In this document: positions 37,455 through 48,139 of the stretch, piece after piece
Layout of the letters: each line of letters begins with the position of its first letter
How positions within the stretch are numbered: the first letter of the stretch is position 1
NCBI RefSeq assembly: GCF_018991925.1
Contig: NW_024737068.1
Span: forward strand, 2,479,658 to 2,543,657
Direction: 5' to 3'
Length of the DNA stretch: 64,000 bases
Origin: Homarus americanus
Taxonomy: Eukaryota; Arthropoda; Malacostraca; Decapoda; Nephropidae
The notes under the pieces: model-generated
Seen by the model: the letters and a program-made list of their open reading frames with translations, nothing else
What the model was told of the DNA's origin: nothing
Databases searched by the model: none
Made by a program: the position numbers and the translations under genes

Positions 37455-37660
37455 GATCTTGACACTGAGGGTGGTATGACTTCTCACTGCCACGCAGGAC
37501 AGAGGTTCATACACAAAGAAATACATCATATTCATTAACAGCTATAAATGTATAGAGGTCAGATTCATATGGGTAATGTCACTGTTCACTGCCATGCAGG
37601 ACAGAGGTTCGTACATAAAGAGATGCATCATATTCATTGACAGTACATATACATATATGT

Positions 37661-37670
<10 letters not shown>
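37455..37670. repeat. ~95-bp tandem repeat, left part
   Basis: Two units with TCACTGCCATGCAGGACAGA, GGTTCGTACA and GCATCATATTCATT motifs. Two further units of the same repeat lie at 40999-41205, so the transposon at 37755-40893 with its (TA)n flanks divides one array. Confidence 0.8.

Positions 37671-37754
<84 letters not shown>
37671..37754. repeat. (TA)n microsatellite, transposon target
   Basis: TA tract ending exactly at the transposon terminus TAGGG. Confidence 0.93.
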
Positions 37755-37757
<3 letters not shown>

Positions 37758-37881
37758 GGTGACAATAAAAAGTGAAAGTTTTTATTTTTAGATGGCCATT
37801 TGTCCAATACTGCGTACCCATGAAAAAAGAACACAGGCGAAATCCTGGGTCATTTGGACAATATTTAGAGGTGGCTCAAGC
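37755..37881 (+). repeat. Left terminal inverted repeat of the hAT-like element
   Basis: Begins TAGGGTGACAATAAAAAG and includes the long arm with GGGTCATTTGGACAATATTT. Paired with 40755-40893 on the opposite strand. Confidence 0.85.
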
Positions 37882-38362
37882 CATTTGAAGTTAACACTAC
37901 TGAAATTATTATTGATTTTTTCTAATTTCTTTATTTATGAACCGATTACTATGAAACTTTGCAGGTATATGTAGAATGCAAATTCAAACTAAAGTTGTTC
38001 CTAACATTTTTTCTAAAAATGAGTAATGAGTATTTTGGCTGGTGCAGCTATTGGCAATGCAGAGGGGAGGGAGAGGCGGGTGTCAGTCGGGGTAGGGGGA
38101 AGAGGTTGTGTGCCAGTGTCTGACTGGTACAGTAGCATCAGTTGTGTGTGAGACGTGACGGTGGGTGTGTGTGCGTCGCTCTTGTTGCAGTATTACGGTT
38201 AGTACCATTGTCTTTGTCTAAAATCAATGCATCAATTTAGGTATATAACACTTTAAAAACTTTATACAAGTGATCTTGCATGCCGTATGCTTTATGGGTG
38301 CTGTTGTTTGCATAACAGTAACAACATAAGTTACATAAATGTTTTTGTTTGTTTCAGGTTCA

Positions 38363-40510
38363 ATGGAGAGTACACGTTCAAAAACTGAAGTTTGGCTCAT
38401 TGGTCAACACATAACCGAAATCACGGGTGCACAACTTCCTTCAAGAGGAGATGTTCTACGTCTGTTTTTCCACGGTCACAATGAACATAAGAAAACAGTG
38501 AATGATTCTGCGAGTGAAGTTGCAGCATCGGTTATTAGTTTCTGGAATAAAGCACGGATTCCTACCATAACTGAGAAGAGTATTGGACGAAAGGTAGTGG
38601 ATCTTTTTTTAATGTGGAAGGGACTTAAGAAAAACTGCACTCGCACTACAGACACACAACGTAAGAAAGAGGAAACTTTTTGTGATGAGTTAGAGGACCT
38701 CTTCGATGTTGCCCACCCCAAGGCAATGCAGCTCTTGACCATCAAAGAAGACCGAGCATTCCTGGCAGCGCAACGAGAAAAAGGGAGAAGAGGTGTAATG
38801 GCAGGAGTAGACAAAAAGATTGCTTGTTCCATCAAGCGTCGGGAAGAAAGCAAGAGTAAGCAATCTCTACAACAGAATCAAGCCAGTTCTGCTCTTGAAT
38901 ATGATGAGTTGGGTTCTTCGTCTGAAACAGAATCACAATCAAGCTCGTCATCATCTACAAGTTCCCTAGCGATATCACCAGTGGTATCTTCTTCCAATCG
39001 TAAACGTGCTACTCTCAAAGTTATCACCCCTGAATTGTCAAGTACATTGGACCGCACTGGGATCAGTCACCGCTCTGCTCTCCGGATCGTCAGTGCCACG
39101 GCTGCTAGTCTAGGTCATGACCCAATGGAACTAGTTTTAAACTATGAGACAGTGCGTACTTCGCGAGCGACCCACCGTTCTGGGATTGCCAACGAAATTA
39201 AAGAAAAATTTCAACCTAGTGAAGTGCTCACTGTGCACTGGGATGGAAAAATTATTCCTGATGAACAAGGAGCGAGTGTTGACCGAATCGCCATTCTTGT
39301 CTCCGGAATCAATACTGAAAAGCTGCTTGGTGTCCCGAAACTATTGTCAGGGACTGGACAGGCCATTGCTACAGCAGTCAGTGCAGCGCTGGAAGAGTGG
39401 AAAATATCAGAGAATGTTTCAGCACTCAGTTTTGACACAACAGCTTCAAACACTGGGCACTTGTCGGGGGCATGTGTCATTCTGGAGCAGAAACTCGGCC
39501 GCCGTCTTCTGCATCTCGCGTGTCGTCACCACATCCTTGAGCTTGTTGCCGAGAAAGCGTATGTGGAATGCATGGGGCCTTCCTCTGGACCAGATAATAC
39601 TCTCTTCTCTCGCTTCAAGCATAAGTGGAAGGACATCAGTCAAGATGACTACAGCCCTCTCTCAGACCTCCCTCCAAGTTTGTACGAGAAACGAGATGAC
39701 CTCATCTGTTGCTGGAAACATCATCTGGGCAAGAAGCAGCAGCCACGTGATGATTACCGTGAGGTACTGGAGCTAGCAATCAGGTGTCTCGATGGAGCTC
39801 TACCCAAGTTTAATCTCCGACGGCCCGGAGCACTTCACCGAGCACGGTGGATGGCTAAGCTCATTTATGTCATGAAGATCCTGATTTTTGCTAATCAGTT
39901 TAAACTAACTGCTCGTGAGACATTAGGCTTGAAACGATTCACATTCTTTGTGCTAGAGGTGTATGTCAGTGCATGGTTCACGGCCTCCGTTCCATCCTCC
40001 GCTCCTGCTAATGATTTGCGGCTCCTCCAAGACCTGTCAGAGTACCACGACGTCAAAATATCAAGAACATGTCTCACAGTCTTCGGTCGTCACCTGTGGT
40101 ACCTCAGTGAAGGCTTGGTGGGTCTTGCACTCTTCGATCCACAAGTTAATGCAACAATGAAGACAAACATAGTTCGGGCAATCGTTGAGAGGAAGGCGAC
40201 CGAGGATTCACCAAAACGTGCTGCTCTTCCTGCCACATCTTCCCTTCCCACAAAGCAGCTCTCAGACTTTGCTTCTAGAGGATCAAACTTTCTATTTGAA
40301 AGTCTCAAAATGAAGACTTCTTTTTTGTCCAAGGAACCTGACACATGGTCTGATGATGAAGACTTCAAAACTGGCGTCGCAGTTGTGGGTGGTCTCAGAG
40401 TCATCAACGACACTGCAGAGAGAGGGATTGCCTTGATACAGGCATTCAACAGCAAGATCACGAAGAGTGAAGACCAGAGTCAACATCTGCTGCAGGTTGT
40501 TGAAGAGTAG
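38363..40510 (+). CDS. Transposase of the hAT-like element, full-length frame
   Basis: 715 codons without interruption. The frame opens eight codons earlier, but TTGTTTGTTTCAG just upstream is a good 3' splice site ending at 38357, so the ATG at 38363 is preferred and a 5' UTR intron is likely. Charged N-terminal third, a Ser-rich linker (about residues 185-211) and RKR basic stretch, then a catalytic-looking core: LTVHWDGKIIPDE (Asp about 294), LSFDTTASNTG (Asp about 358), LACRHHILELVAEKAY (C-x-x-H after the second Asp, as in hAT-type RNase H folds). The same core pattern occurs, from memory, in many uncharacterised invertebrate and cnidarian proteins. The TAG stop at 40508 is followed in frame by 19 more codons ending in SKKRKQ and TGA, so a basic C terminus may have been lost or be reached by readthrough. 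It would cut and join the element's inverted repeats in the nucleus. Potentially active. Confidence 0.82.
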   Translation: MESTRSKTEVWLIGQHITEITGAQLPSRGDVLRLFFHGHNEHKKTVNDSASEVAASVISFWNKARIPTITEKSIGRKVVDLFLMWKGLKKNCTRTTDTQRKKEETFCDELEDLFDVAHPKAMQLLTIKEDRAFLAAQREKGRRGVMAGVDKKIACSIKRREESKSKQSLQQNQASSALEYDELGSSSETESQSSSSSSTSSLAISPVVSSSNRKRATLKVITPELSSTLDRTGISHRSALRIVSATAASLGHDPMELVLNYETVRTSRATHRSGIANEIKEKFQPSEVLTVHWDGKIIPDEQGASVDRIAILVSGINTEKLLGVPKLLSGTGQAIATAVSAALEEWKISENVSALSFDTTASNTGHLSGACVILEQKLGRRLLHLACRHHILELVAEKAYVECMGPSSGPDNTLFSRFKHKWKDISQDDYSPLSDLPPSLYEKRDDLICCWKHHLGKKQQPRDDYREVLELAIRCLDGALPKFNLRRPGALHRARWMAKLIYVMKILIFANQFKLTARETLGLKRFTFFVLEVYVSAWFTASVPSSAPANDLRLLQDLSEYHDVKISRTCLTVFGRHLWYLSEGLVGLALFDPQVNATMKTNIVRAIVERKATEDSPKRAALPATSSLPTKQLSDFASRGSNFLFESLKMKTSFLSKEPDTWSDDEDFKTGVAVVGGLRVINDTAERGIALIQAFNSKITKSEDQSQHLLQVVEE

Positions 40511-40754
40511 AGGCGGTCACAACCAGGGACATCAAAACAGGACCTTACAAGCAAAAAGCGAAAACAATGAATGGGTTGTCCACACCTCTCCCACCCATTG
40601 ATGTAAGCGTGTTCACTGCAGTTTCATTTTAAAAAGGAATTAATCATTTATATGTACAGTGTACACATAAACTTGCTCAATATGTAAATTTTAAAATAAA
40701 CCGGCATATTATGAATATTCGTATTTTTTGCCAAAAGGATAAAACTTCAATTGA

Positions 40755-40893
40755 CTTGAGCTACCTCTAAATATTGTCCAAATGACCCAGGATTTCGCCT
40801 GTGTTCTTTTTTCATGGGTACGCAGTATTGGACCAATGGCCATTCCATTTAATCAATTTTAGAAATTCACCCCTATGCACTATTGTCACCCTA
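40755..40893 (-). repeat. Right terminal inverted repeat of the hAT-like element
   Basis: Mirror of 37755-37881. The innermost and central parts match closely; the stretch just inside the 13-base tip (40846-40880) is less similar to the left end. Confidence 0.85.
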
Positions 40894-40897
40894 ATAT

Positions 40898-40960
<63 letters not shown>
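40894..40960. repeat. (TA)n microsatellite, right flank of the transposon
   Basis: Continuation of the tract at 37671-37754, with one phase break near 40908. Confidence 0.93.
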
Positions 40961-40963
<3 letters not shown>

Positions 40964-40998
40964 CATATATACACATTTACATATACACACACATACAT

Positions 40999-41205
40999 AG
41001 GTCAGATTCATGTGGGTAATGTCACTCTTCACTGCCATACAGGACAGAGGTTCATACACAAAGAATGCATCATATTCATTGACACTATATATAGGTCAGA
41101 TTCATGTGGGTAATGCCACTGTTCACTGCCATGCAGGACAGAGGTTCGTACACAAAGAAGGAAATACATCATATTCATTAGCAGTATATATAGGTCAGTG
41201 GATCA
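40999..41205. repeat. ~95-bp tandem repeat, right part
   Basis: Two units homologous to 37455-37670, with AGGTCAGATTCATGTGGGTA at the start of each. Confidence 0.8.
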
Positions 41206-41239
41206 CATACATTGGAGTCATATTCTAATTGAAGACTAA

Positions 41240-42697
41240 TCAGTGTGGGCTAGCAAATTTGGGATAAACAGTGTAACATTCAATAACATAGTGTTCAAGT
41301 GTATGCTTTAAAGGTTTATCACAAAGTTTACATGCTGAGTGTTCCGGTATGGGTACAGCGTTACTAACTTGCCAGATGTGTCTGTATCCTAGCCTAATTC
41401 TGGCCACGACTACATCACATTGTCTGGTTCTGTCCTTATGCTGGCCATACCGGTACCTGTTGTCACAAAATTTTTCATATTTACTAATGCTACAACTGTC
41501 AGGTCTCTCTGCATTTCTCACTTCTTCTAGATCAGAGTTCATGATTCTGACTTGAATGTTTTTAATTACAGCATTGGACAGGCCAAGGTCACGGTCAACA
41601 TTTTCTTTCTTACATGCCTCATTGGCCAGTCTATCAGCACGGTCATGATACCTGATTCCAACATGGGACGGAATCCACACAAATTCGATACGAAAGTTGT
41701 TCTCATTGGCAGTTATCACATTCCTTTTAATATCACATACAACTTTAGACATAGAGCCTGACGGGCTGTTCATTGATTTCAAAGCACTTTGAGAGTCACA
41801 GAATATCACCCCACCTCCATTTTCTTTGAGGTAGTCTGTGGCTAAGTAGATTCCAGTTAGTTCAGTTTGTGTTGTGCTGGCCCAGTTGTTCAGCCTTTGT
41901 TTGTTTGACACTATCATCTCTTTTTCTTTATATATTACAATTGCACAGCCTGTTCTACCTGTGTTTGTCTGCACAGAACCATCAGTAAAAGCATAACATT
42001 CACTTGATTTAATACTCTCTATGTGTCTGTTAATAGTTTCTAGTGTGACACATCTCACCACATCGGTGTTTAACATTTGCTTACTACCAACAGGAGTGTA
42101 ATTAATAGGAACTGATATATCCAGCCAAGGAGGAATGGCATTAATAGGTTCGTCTGGGGTGATTGGGACATTCAGTTTCAAGAGATCTGCAACACTTTTA
42201 TGAAGCCACGCCCCAAAGAGAGTCTTTTGTGGAAGGTTGGCGAGATGGTCGGGATTACTTAGATAGAACATCAACTCAGTTTGAGCTGTAGTTTGAGAAC
42301 CATTGTTCTTCAAAACTTTGACACAAAACATGGTATTAAGTAGAGCTATCCTCTCAGATAGGGAGGGCAGTCCGAGCTCTTTCCTCATGTTTACAATTCT
42401 GGTTGATTTTGGGCAACCTAGAATGATGAGCATGGCTTCATTTTGCACTACCTCAAGGCTGTTGAGTTGTTTAGGCGGAATAGTCACAAGATGGAGAGCA
42501 TGATAGTCAACTACAGAACGAATGAAGTGAAGATATAAAGTACGAGCATAGGTGATGTTAATTCCATAGCCCTTGCCAACAAGGGTTCTGAGGGGTTTAA
42601 TGCGCTGCATTAGTTTGTCATGAAGGTTGCTGACAAAGTTTGCATCATTCACACAAATTCCAAGATATTTATAGGAGCTACATAGTTCCAAGGGCAT
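41240..42697 (-). pseudogene. I-like LINE ORF2: RT thumb and RNase H
   Basis: 485 open codons. The N-terminal part is the RT thumb and connection (SYKYLGICVND, YARTLYLHFIRSVVDYHAL). RNase H follows with all catalytic positions visible: YAFTDGSVQTN (Asp), TTQTELTGIYLA (Glu), VIFCDSQSALKS (Asp) and WIPSHVGIRYHDRADRLAN (His and Asp). The C terminus holds a Cys/His pattern CKLCDKPLKHTLEHYVIEC, a zinc knuckle-like end typical for the group. The part is in a different frame from the RT core, so a frameshift lies near 42740. Confidence 0.87.
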
Positions 42698-42713
42698 GCT
42701 GTTAATGTTATAG

Positions 42714-43685
42714 TCAAGAGGCAGAGGGTGAGCAGGACGAGGATTGAAGACCCTCGTCTTGCCAACATATTATGAGACCACTTTCAACAGTTCTCCGAGC
42801 AAATACATCCAGCAAGGCTTGGAGCCTGAGTTTGGTTTGTATCATAATGCAGATATCATCCACATAGCATATTACGGCTTCGTTTGGCTGAACTGGAATG
42901 TCAGCAATAAGCTTGTGCATCAGTATATTAAAGAGCACAGGACTTGACACTCCTCCCTGAGGCGTGCCAAGATCAAATGATCACATTCTGGTACTTTTAA
43001 CTCCCCTAAACAGAACACTGGCATACCTGTTGGACAGATAACCCTTTATCCATGTAAGGAGGTTACCTTGGATGCCAAAATTAGCGAGTTGCTCAAGTAT
43101 AATGTCTCTCTTAGCAACATCAAAGGCTGATTTAAGGTCTATGAAGGCTGTTTGTGTCTTATCTTTTGAGTGAACAAGATATTCTGCAAAGCATGTCTGT
43201 GTGCTACGCCCGGGCATGAACCCGTACAGATTAGGGGCGAGTTTGTCTTTGACTTGAAACATAAGATGGTGTAGAACAACTCTTTCAAGGACTTTACACA
43301 TACAGGATGTGAGTGAAATTGGCCTTTAGTTTGGAGAATTAGCTTTAGGGATTAGAACAATGTTTCCATGAGTCCATGTCTTAGGCAGAATACCCTGTGT
43401 GAGGTTCATTTGATACAGGTCAAGCAGTGGATGGTTAGGGATCTCATTCAACAATATCAGGGTGTTATAGGTTATGCCATCCTCACCAGGGGAGGATGAC
43501 TCACCTTTCATTAGTGCTGTTGTTAGTTCGTGGTGCGGTATAGGAAACTGGTCGGTAAGGTCTGGTGAGGAACAGGCTATTTCAATATTGAAACCCCTAT
43601 TAATGTGTGTGGTGTTAAGATATTGTTGTATGTCAGGAGGCAGGGAAGTGATTTGTGACACACTAGACCACTGGTCTAATAGCAT
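42714..43685 (-). pseudogene. I-like LINE ORF2: reverse transcriptase core
   Basis: Reads in one frame through two stops. GESSSPGEDGITYNTL, TWTHGNIVLIPKAN, then after a stop near 43322 RPISLTSCMCKVLERVV, FIDLKSAFDVAKRD (motif A Asp), a stop near 42979, LGTPQGGVSSPVLFNIL (motif B) and ICYVDDICIM (motif C YVDD). All catalytic residues are present although the frame is broken. Confidence 0.87.
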
Positions 43686-43757
43686 GTCAGCATATTCTGC
43701 AGGGCTGTGATGAAGCTGGACTGGGGTGGGTGACTTGGTAATGGCTCTAATTTTGTT

Positions 43758-44800
43758 TCACACTTCTGCTAGAGTGGTTGTTCTATTAATCCCCTGTAAG
43801 AATTGTTCCCAAGAGGTGTTTCTCACCTGACCTTTGAGTTCACGAAATTCTCTGTTAGCTTTGAGGAATGCCAAGAGGTTATCACTAGTTTTATTTTGCT
43901 TATAAGTGTTGGCAAGCTGTTTTACATTCTCTCCTTCTTTGGTGAGGATGGGGTCATGTGTCCACAGAGGTGGTTTAGTGCTGCCCCCCTTCCTCCTTGA
44001 CTTAACCCAGGTGGTATAATATGTGGTAATGACATTTACAAGATCACAGCAAAATTCATCCACTGACCCAGGTGTATATCCAGCATACCATCTGTGGATG
44101 TAGGCCTTGAAGTGCAGTTTAAGATTATCTGGGATTTTAATTCTGAGCTTAGGATGGGGTTCACACTTAACATCAGCAACAGTGTACTCAGTAAGTATTG
44201 CATAATGATCACTGACTAGGTGGTCTGAGATGACCTTAGCCTTGACATTACTGTCTACTAAGTTATACCCAATCACATAATCAAGTCTGCCCCCCATCAG
44301 ATGTGTCACTTTGTCTGTGTCGTATACAGTGATATTATGATTATTGATGTAATTCACGAACACCCTCCCATTAGAGTTACACTGGACATCACCGAGGACA
44401 GTGTGACGAGAGTTAAAGTCACCCATACACAGCATTTCATTGTTACCTGATGGCTTTGGTAACACGTCCCTCGCAGCTCATTACACAGAACATAGATGTT
44501 ATACAGCGAAAATTGACTGTTTGCTGTCTTTACTGTAAATTGTTGATAGTGAATACTTTCATCAATGTGAGTTTTAATCCATTTACAGACCAGACCATTC
44601 TTTACATAAGTGAGCAGGCCACTTCCTGCTCCACTATTATATGCTGTAAACCCAGCTATCCTGGGTGCAACTTTCTTCTGGGTGCTGGACGTGTAAGGTT
44701 ATTGTAAACCAATTACATCAATGTTAAAAACTTTAACAAACCATTGTAGATCATTAATTCTGCGATTAACACTCCGGATGTTCCATGAAATGAACCTAAG
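43758..44800 (-). pseudogene. I-like LINE ORF2: apurinic-type endonuclease
   Basis: The beginning (44800-44470) reads FISWNIRSVNRRINDL, FNIDVIGLQ then a stop, GSGLLTYVKNGL; after a frameshift near 44470 it continues MLCMGDFNSRHTVLGD, MGGRLDYVIGYN and HLVSDHYAILTEY, the Asp/Asn, Asp and His active-site segments of the endonuclease that nicks target DNA. A linker to the RT follows (TKPPLWTHDPILTKEGENVK). A stop near 43757 separates it from the RT part. Confidence 0.85.
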
Positions 44801-45049
44801 CGTTCGTGTTACTTTTCCCACCTTGAATTTAGCGTAGAGAGTCGCTCGCTGGCTTCATAGATCAATGTAAAGGCCTGGGACTTTGGGATAGAAATCCCTT
44901 GCCAGACTAATCAGGTTCTTAATAAAGGAAAGTCAAGGACCATGGTTTTCTGAGGAATAGCAAACAACCGTTTGAGATTGACATCTCTTTACTATAAAAA
45001 ATATAACACAAAACTCTGACACCACTCAACAAACAACAAATAATTACGG

Positions 45050-45245
45050 GAGTCAAACAATTAATGCAGTCAATAGTTAATGGAGTTAATCAATTAAGGG
45101 AAGCAAACAATTAAAGGAATCAAACAATTAATGGGAGTCAGCAATTAATGAATTCAAACAATTAAATGGAGTCAACAATTGATAGAATCGAACAATAAAG
45201 GGGAGTCAGCACTTAATGGAATCAAACAACCATAGAATCAAACAA
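45050..45245. repeat. Minisatellite between the two LINE cistrons
   Basis: AGTCAACAATTAAT and GAATCAAACAATTAAT alternate, a unit of about 16-17 bp or its dimer. It lies in the inter-ORF region of the I-like LINE, perhaps an expanded UTR segment. Confidence 0.75.
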
Positions 45246-45626
45246 TGAACAGATATTTCCTACGGCAGTGGCCCTGGGGGAAGGTTCTGGAACACGGTGA
45301 TGCACACTCAGGGTAGGGAAGCGTCCATTCAACTCCACACTCGAGCGACAGCGGCCGATTGTCTTGAAATGGCAGGAGAACACCGGGGCACAGAGATGAA
45401 TTGACGGTCGTGGTATGTGGTAGTGGTAGATGACCAGAGAATTGACAGTCGATAGGTGAAGGTCTGGGGACACAGCCCACGAGTCCAGGACCTATGATGA
45501 GATCACAGCCAGAATTTGACGAACAGCCGGGTAGCTAGATAGTGACTGTATGGCGGCTGGGTTGAATCTCCTCTTGACACAGGTAGCAGCTGCAGTTCTC
45601 ACCTCTGTCCAACCGCCCAAGTGTTG

Positions 45627-47141
45627 TCAGCACCAGCAAACGAGAGTGTTAGCAGCGGTAACGAGCAGGAAGATCGTTTCCGCCCTTACAATCAACCTGA
45701 CCAATAAGCTGACGATTCCAAGTCCTGTACCTCTGGATTTCCTGATAATGTTCTTCACAGCCCTTATTCCAGTAGGATTTCTATACGCGGATTCCTTCAT
45801 CAGTCCAGCGAGTTCATCCCCAGTAAACAATGGAAAACGTACAGGGTCATGGACAGTCTTCAGACCTGGGACTATTATAGAGACCACGCTGGCAGTCTGG
45901 GGCTCATTCTCCCCATTCATGCTTCCATCACTATCGGTCTCGCTCTGGCTACTCACCCTCAAGTTGGCATCATTATGAGAGGAGGCACCAGCTCCTTCAG
46001 AAGCTCCACTAACACTATTACTGTCATTGTTCACTGGTACACTTACTTGGCAGGCTTTAACCTGACCTGCATTGGCTAACGAAGGAGAGTCACTGTGCCT
46101 GTTGACTTCAGGTGGTGGAGGCGATCCGGCCGCATTGGCATCACTGAGTGGGACCGCTATTGTGGATGGAGGCGGCCTCCCAGGACAACTGGGGTGCAAG
46201 GCCGTCACATCCTCCTCCCTGGACCTGGGACACTGCCCCCTGGGTGGCGAGGTGTTGCTGTTGATTTCAGGCGCTGGAGGCGACCCCGCAGTGTTGCTGT
46301 TGCCATCACTGAGTGGGACCGCTTTTGTGGGTGGAGGCGGCCTCCCAGGACAACCTGAGCGCCAGTCCGTTACACCATCCTCCCTGCACCTGTAACACTG
46401 CCTCCTGGGTGTGGAGGTGTAGCTGTTGATTTCAGGCGTTGGAGGCGACCCGGTAGTGTTGGCGTTGGCGTAAGTGAGTGTGACCGCTATTGTAGGTGGA
46501 GGCGGGCTCCCAAGGCAACCTGGATACCAGGCCGTCACACCCTTCTTCCTGCATCTGGCACACTGCCACTCAGGTGGGGAGTCCTGCTCTCTCCCCTCCT
46601 GAGAGGCACCTTCCTTGATGGGGCAGCTCCTTGTGCTATGCATTCCTGCGCAGAAGCCGCAGGTGGCTGGCTTGTGACAGTATTTCGCCACATGATTGAC
46701 CCCGAAGCAGTTGTAGCACACCACAGGGGGAGGAGTCCACCGACTGATGTTACTAGGGGTACCATACGTGTTCCCAAAGAAGCGGTACTCCTCAGGAGGT
46801 GGTTCCTTCCTTTTCCAAACAATGATGATCCTACTAAGTTGTGCACCATCCTTATAAAGTCTTCTTGTTCTGTGGACGCCCTGAAGTGACAGAGCTCTCC
46901 TGGGGGGAATACCCTTGGGGAATTGGGTGACAAGGTATTCCTTCATTTTTTGGGGTCTAACAGGTTCATCTCGTTTAATAAGCTGTATTGAGCCGACCTC
47001 TCCATCAATGAAGCGTTGGATAGCATCCGTCTCCTCTCGGCCTACATAGACAAAACGAGGGGTGTTACCTGGCACGACAATATTTAGCTTAGCCGTACCA
47101 TAATCCTTATTCAGGGCAGTCAACCAATTAATCTTCATCAA
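45627..47141 (-). CDS. I-like LINE ORF1 (Gag-like RNA-binding protein)
   Basis: 504 open codons from ATG 47141. Residues 1-135 form a domain typical of LINE Gag-like proteins (VPGNTPRFVYVGREETDAIQ, TQFPKGIPPRRALSLQGVHR). Two zinc knuckles follow: C142-x2-C-x4-H-x4-C and C161-x2-C-x3-H-x4-C. Then a 55-residue unit is repeated three times (starting near 193, 248 and 303), each QC-x-RCR-like, GVT-x-W, GC, G-x-PPP and a proline-rich SPP-PEIN tail. The third unit has lost its second Cys (QCPRSREE) and the Trp. The rest is Ser/Asn-rich. It would coat element RNA and chaperone target priming. In the element it precedes ORF2 by about 0.8 kb. Confidence 0.8.
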   Translation of the reverse strand: MMKINWLTALNKDYGTAKLNIVVPGNTPRFVYVGREETDAIQRFIDGEVGSIQLIKRDEPVRPQKMKEYLVTQFPKGIPPRRALSLQGVHRTRRLYKDGAQLSRIIIVWKRKEPPPEEYRFFGNTYGTPSNISRWTPPPVVCYNCFGVNHVAKYCHKPATCGFCAGMHSTRSCPIKEGASQEGREQDSPPEWQCARCRKKGVTAWYPGCLGSPPPPTIAVTLTYANANTTGSPPTPEINSYTSTPRRQCYRCREDGVTDWRSGCPGRPPPPTKAVPLSDGNSNTAGSPPAPEINSNTSPPRGQCPRSREEDVTALHPSCPGRPPPSTIAVPLSDANAAGSPPPPEVNRHSDSPSLANAGQVKACQVSVPVNNDSNSVSGASEGAGASSHNDANLRVSSQSETDSDGSMNGENEPQTASVVSIIVPGLKTVHDPVRFPLFTGDELAGLMKESAYRNPTGIRAVKNIIRKSRGTGLGIVSLLVRLIVRAETIFLLVTAANTLVCWC

Positions 47142-47160
47142 ATTGGTTGCGTTCTAGGGG

Positions 47161-47380
47161 AAGGCAAGGCGCATGTAGTCAGCCTGGGGAGCAATGGGAG
47201 GGGGATGCCCCTATTGGCTCTCCTCTGCTTCCTTCCCTGGGTCCTCATTTTGCGTTTTTGCTGACGTGTCTTAAACTTCTGAAAGCCAGCTTCAGTGTCG
47301 CCATGACTGTCCTCCTCATCTTCTTCATCAGGGACATCGGCAGAGCGCCGCCCAGCGATGTCTATGGTAGGACGCCGCGA
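47161..47380. other. Anonymous sequence upstream of the I-like LINE
   Basis: May contain the LINE 5' UTR but no boundary can be placed. Confidence 0.35.
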
Positions 47381-47768
47381 CTTTCCATCTCACCCTCACT
47401 CACTCCTCCATATCCAATAATCCCTCCCACTCCACCAATCCCTCCTTTTTCAACATACCTTCTCTCTCAAACATTCCAGCCCATTCCAACACTCCCTCCC
47501 TCTCCAAAATTTCCTGCCTCTCAAGCAATCGTTCTCTCTCCAACTCTCCCTCCCTCTCCAACACTGCCACCCTCTCCAACACTGCCACCCTCTCCAACAC
47601 TCCTACCCTCTCCACCACACCCATCCTCTACAGCACCCCCTTCCTTCCTAACTCTTCTTCCATCACACCCTCTCCCTGTTCAACACTCCTTCCCTTTCCA
47701 CCACTTCCTCCCTCCTCCAACTCTGCCTTCTTCTCCAACAATCCCTCCCTCCCTCTCCAGCACTGAGA
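47381..47768. repeat. Pyrimidine-rich minisatellite
   Basis: Repeats of CCCTCTCCAACACT and relatives; the perfect part is an 18-bp unit near 47565-47600. Confidence 0.8.
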
Positions 47769-47789
47769 CACGTTGTCATATGTACTATA

Positions 47790-48070
47790 GTAATGTAATA
47801 TATGTTTCATCTATTTATTTCTATCTTATTACATTTTATTTAAATTTTTATTTTATTTTATTTAAATTTTTGTATTTTTTTTCATTTTCTTTTCTTTTAT
47901 TTGTTATTCGTAATTTTTTAATACATGTGTGATTTTAGTTTAATTTTTGTTATTATATTATTTTATTATATTTATTGTATTGTATTATATCTTATTCTAT
48001 ATTAATTCATCTTATTTCGTTCTATCTCTTATTTTTATGTTATCTTTTTTTATTATATTCGAGAAGTAAA
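47790..48070. other. T-rich region
   Basis: TTTTATTTTA-type sequence, no gene seen. Confidence 0.6.
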
Positions 48071-48139
48071 CAAAAGTGTTATTTGGTAAATTTAAGAAAG
48101 ATAAACACAAAACAAAGGCTTCTATTGTTACAGTTGCTT

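Larger units (their letters stand above)
37755..40893 (+). mobile_element. hAT-like DNA transposon with long inverted repeats, apparently intact
   Basis: 3.14 kb. The outermost bases are TAGGGTGACAATA at the left and TATTGTCACCCTA at the right. Further in, about 92 bases (37790-37881 and 40755-40845) are near-identical inverted repeats (TTTGTCCAATACTGCGTACC, CATGAAAAAAGAACACAGGC). The flanking 8 bases are ATATATAT on both sides, compatible with an 8-bp hAT duplication but uninformative inside (TA)n. The TAGGG terminus fits the hAT consensus. One long gene occupies the middle. The superfamily call is moderate: termini and fold motifs agree with hAT, but a C-terminal hAT dimerisation region was not recognised. 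Confidence 0.8.
41232..47160 (-). mobile_element. I-like (Nimb/I group) non-LTR retrotransposon, nearly full length
   Basis: About 5.9 kb on the minus strand with two cistrons: ORF1 at 47141-45627 and ORF2 from about 44800 to 41240 carrying endonuclease, reverse transcriptase and RNase H. An RNase H domain after the RT plus a zinc-knuckle ORF1 is the layout of the I group. ORF1 is open; ORF2 has frameshifts near 44470 and 42740 and at least three stops. Exact ends are not defined by target duplications. Confidence 0.82.
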
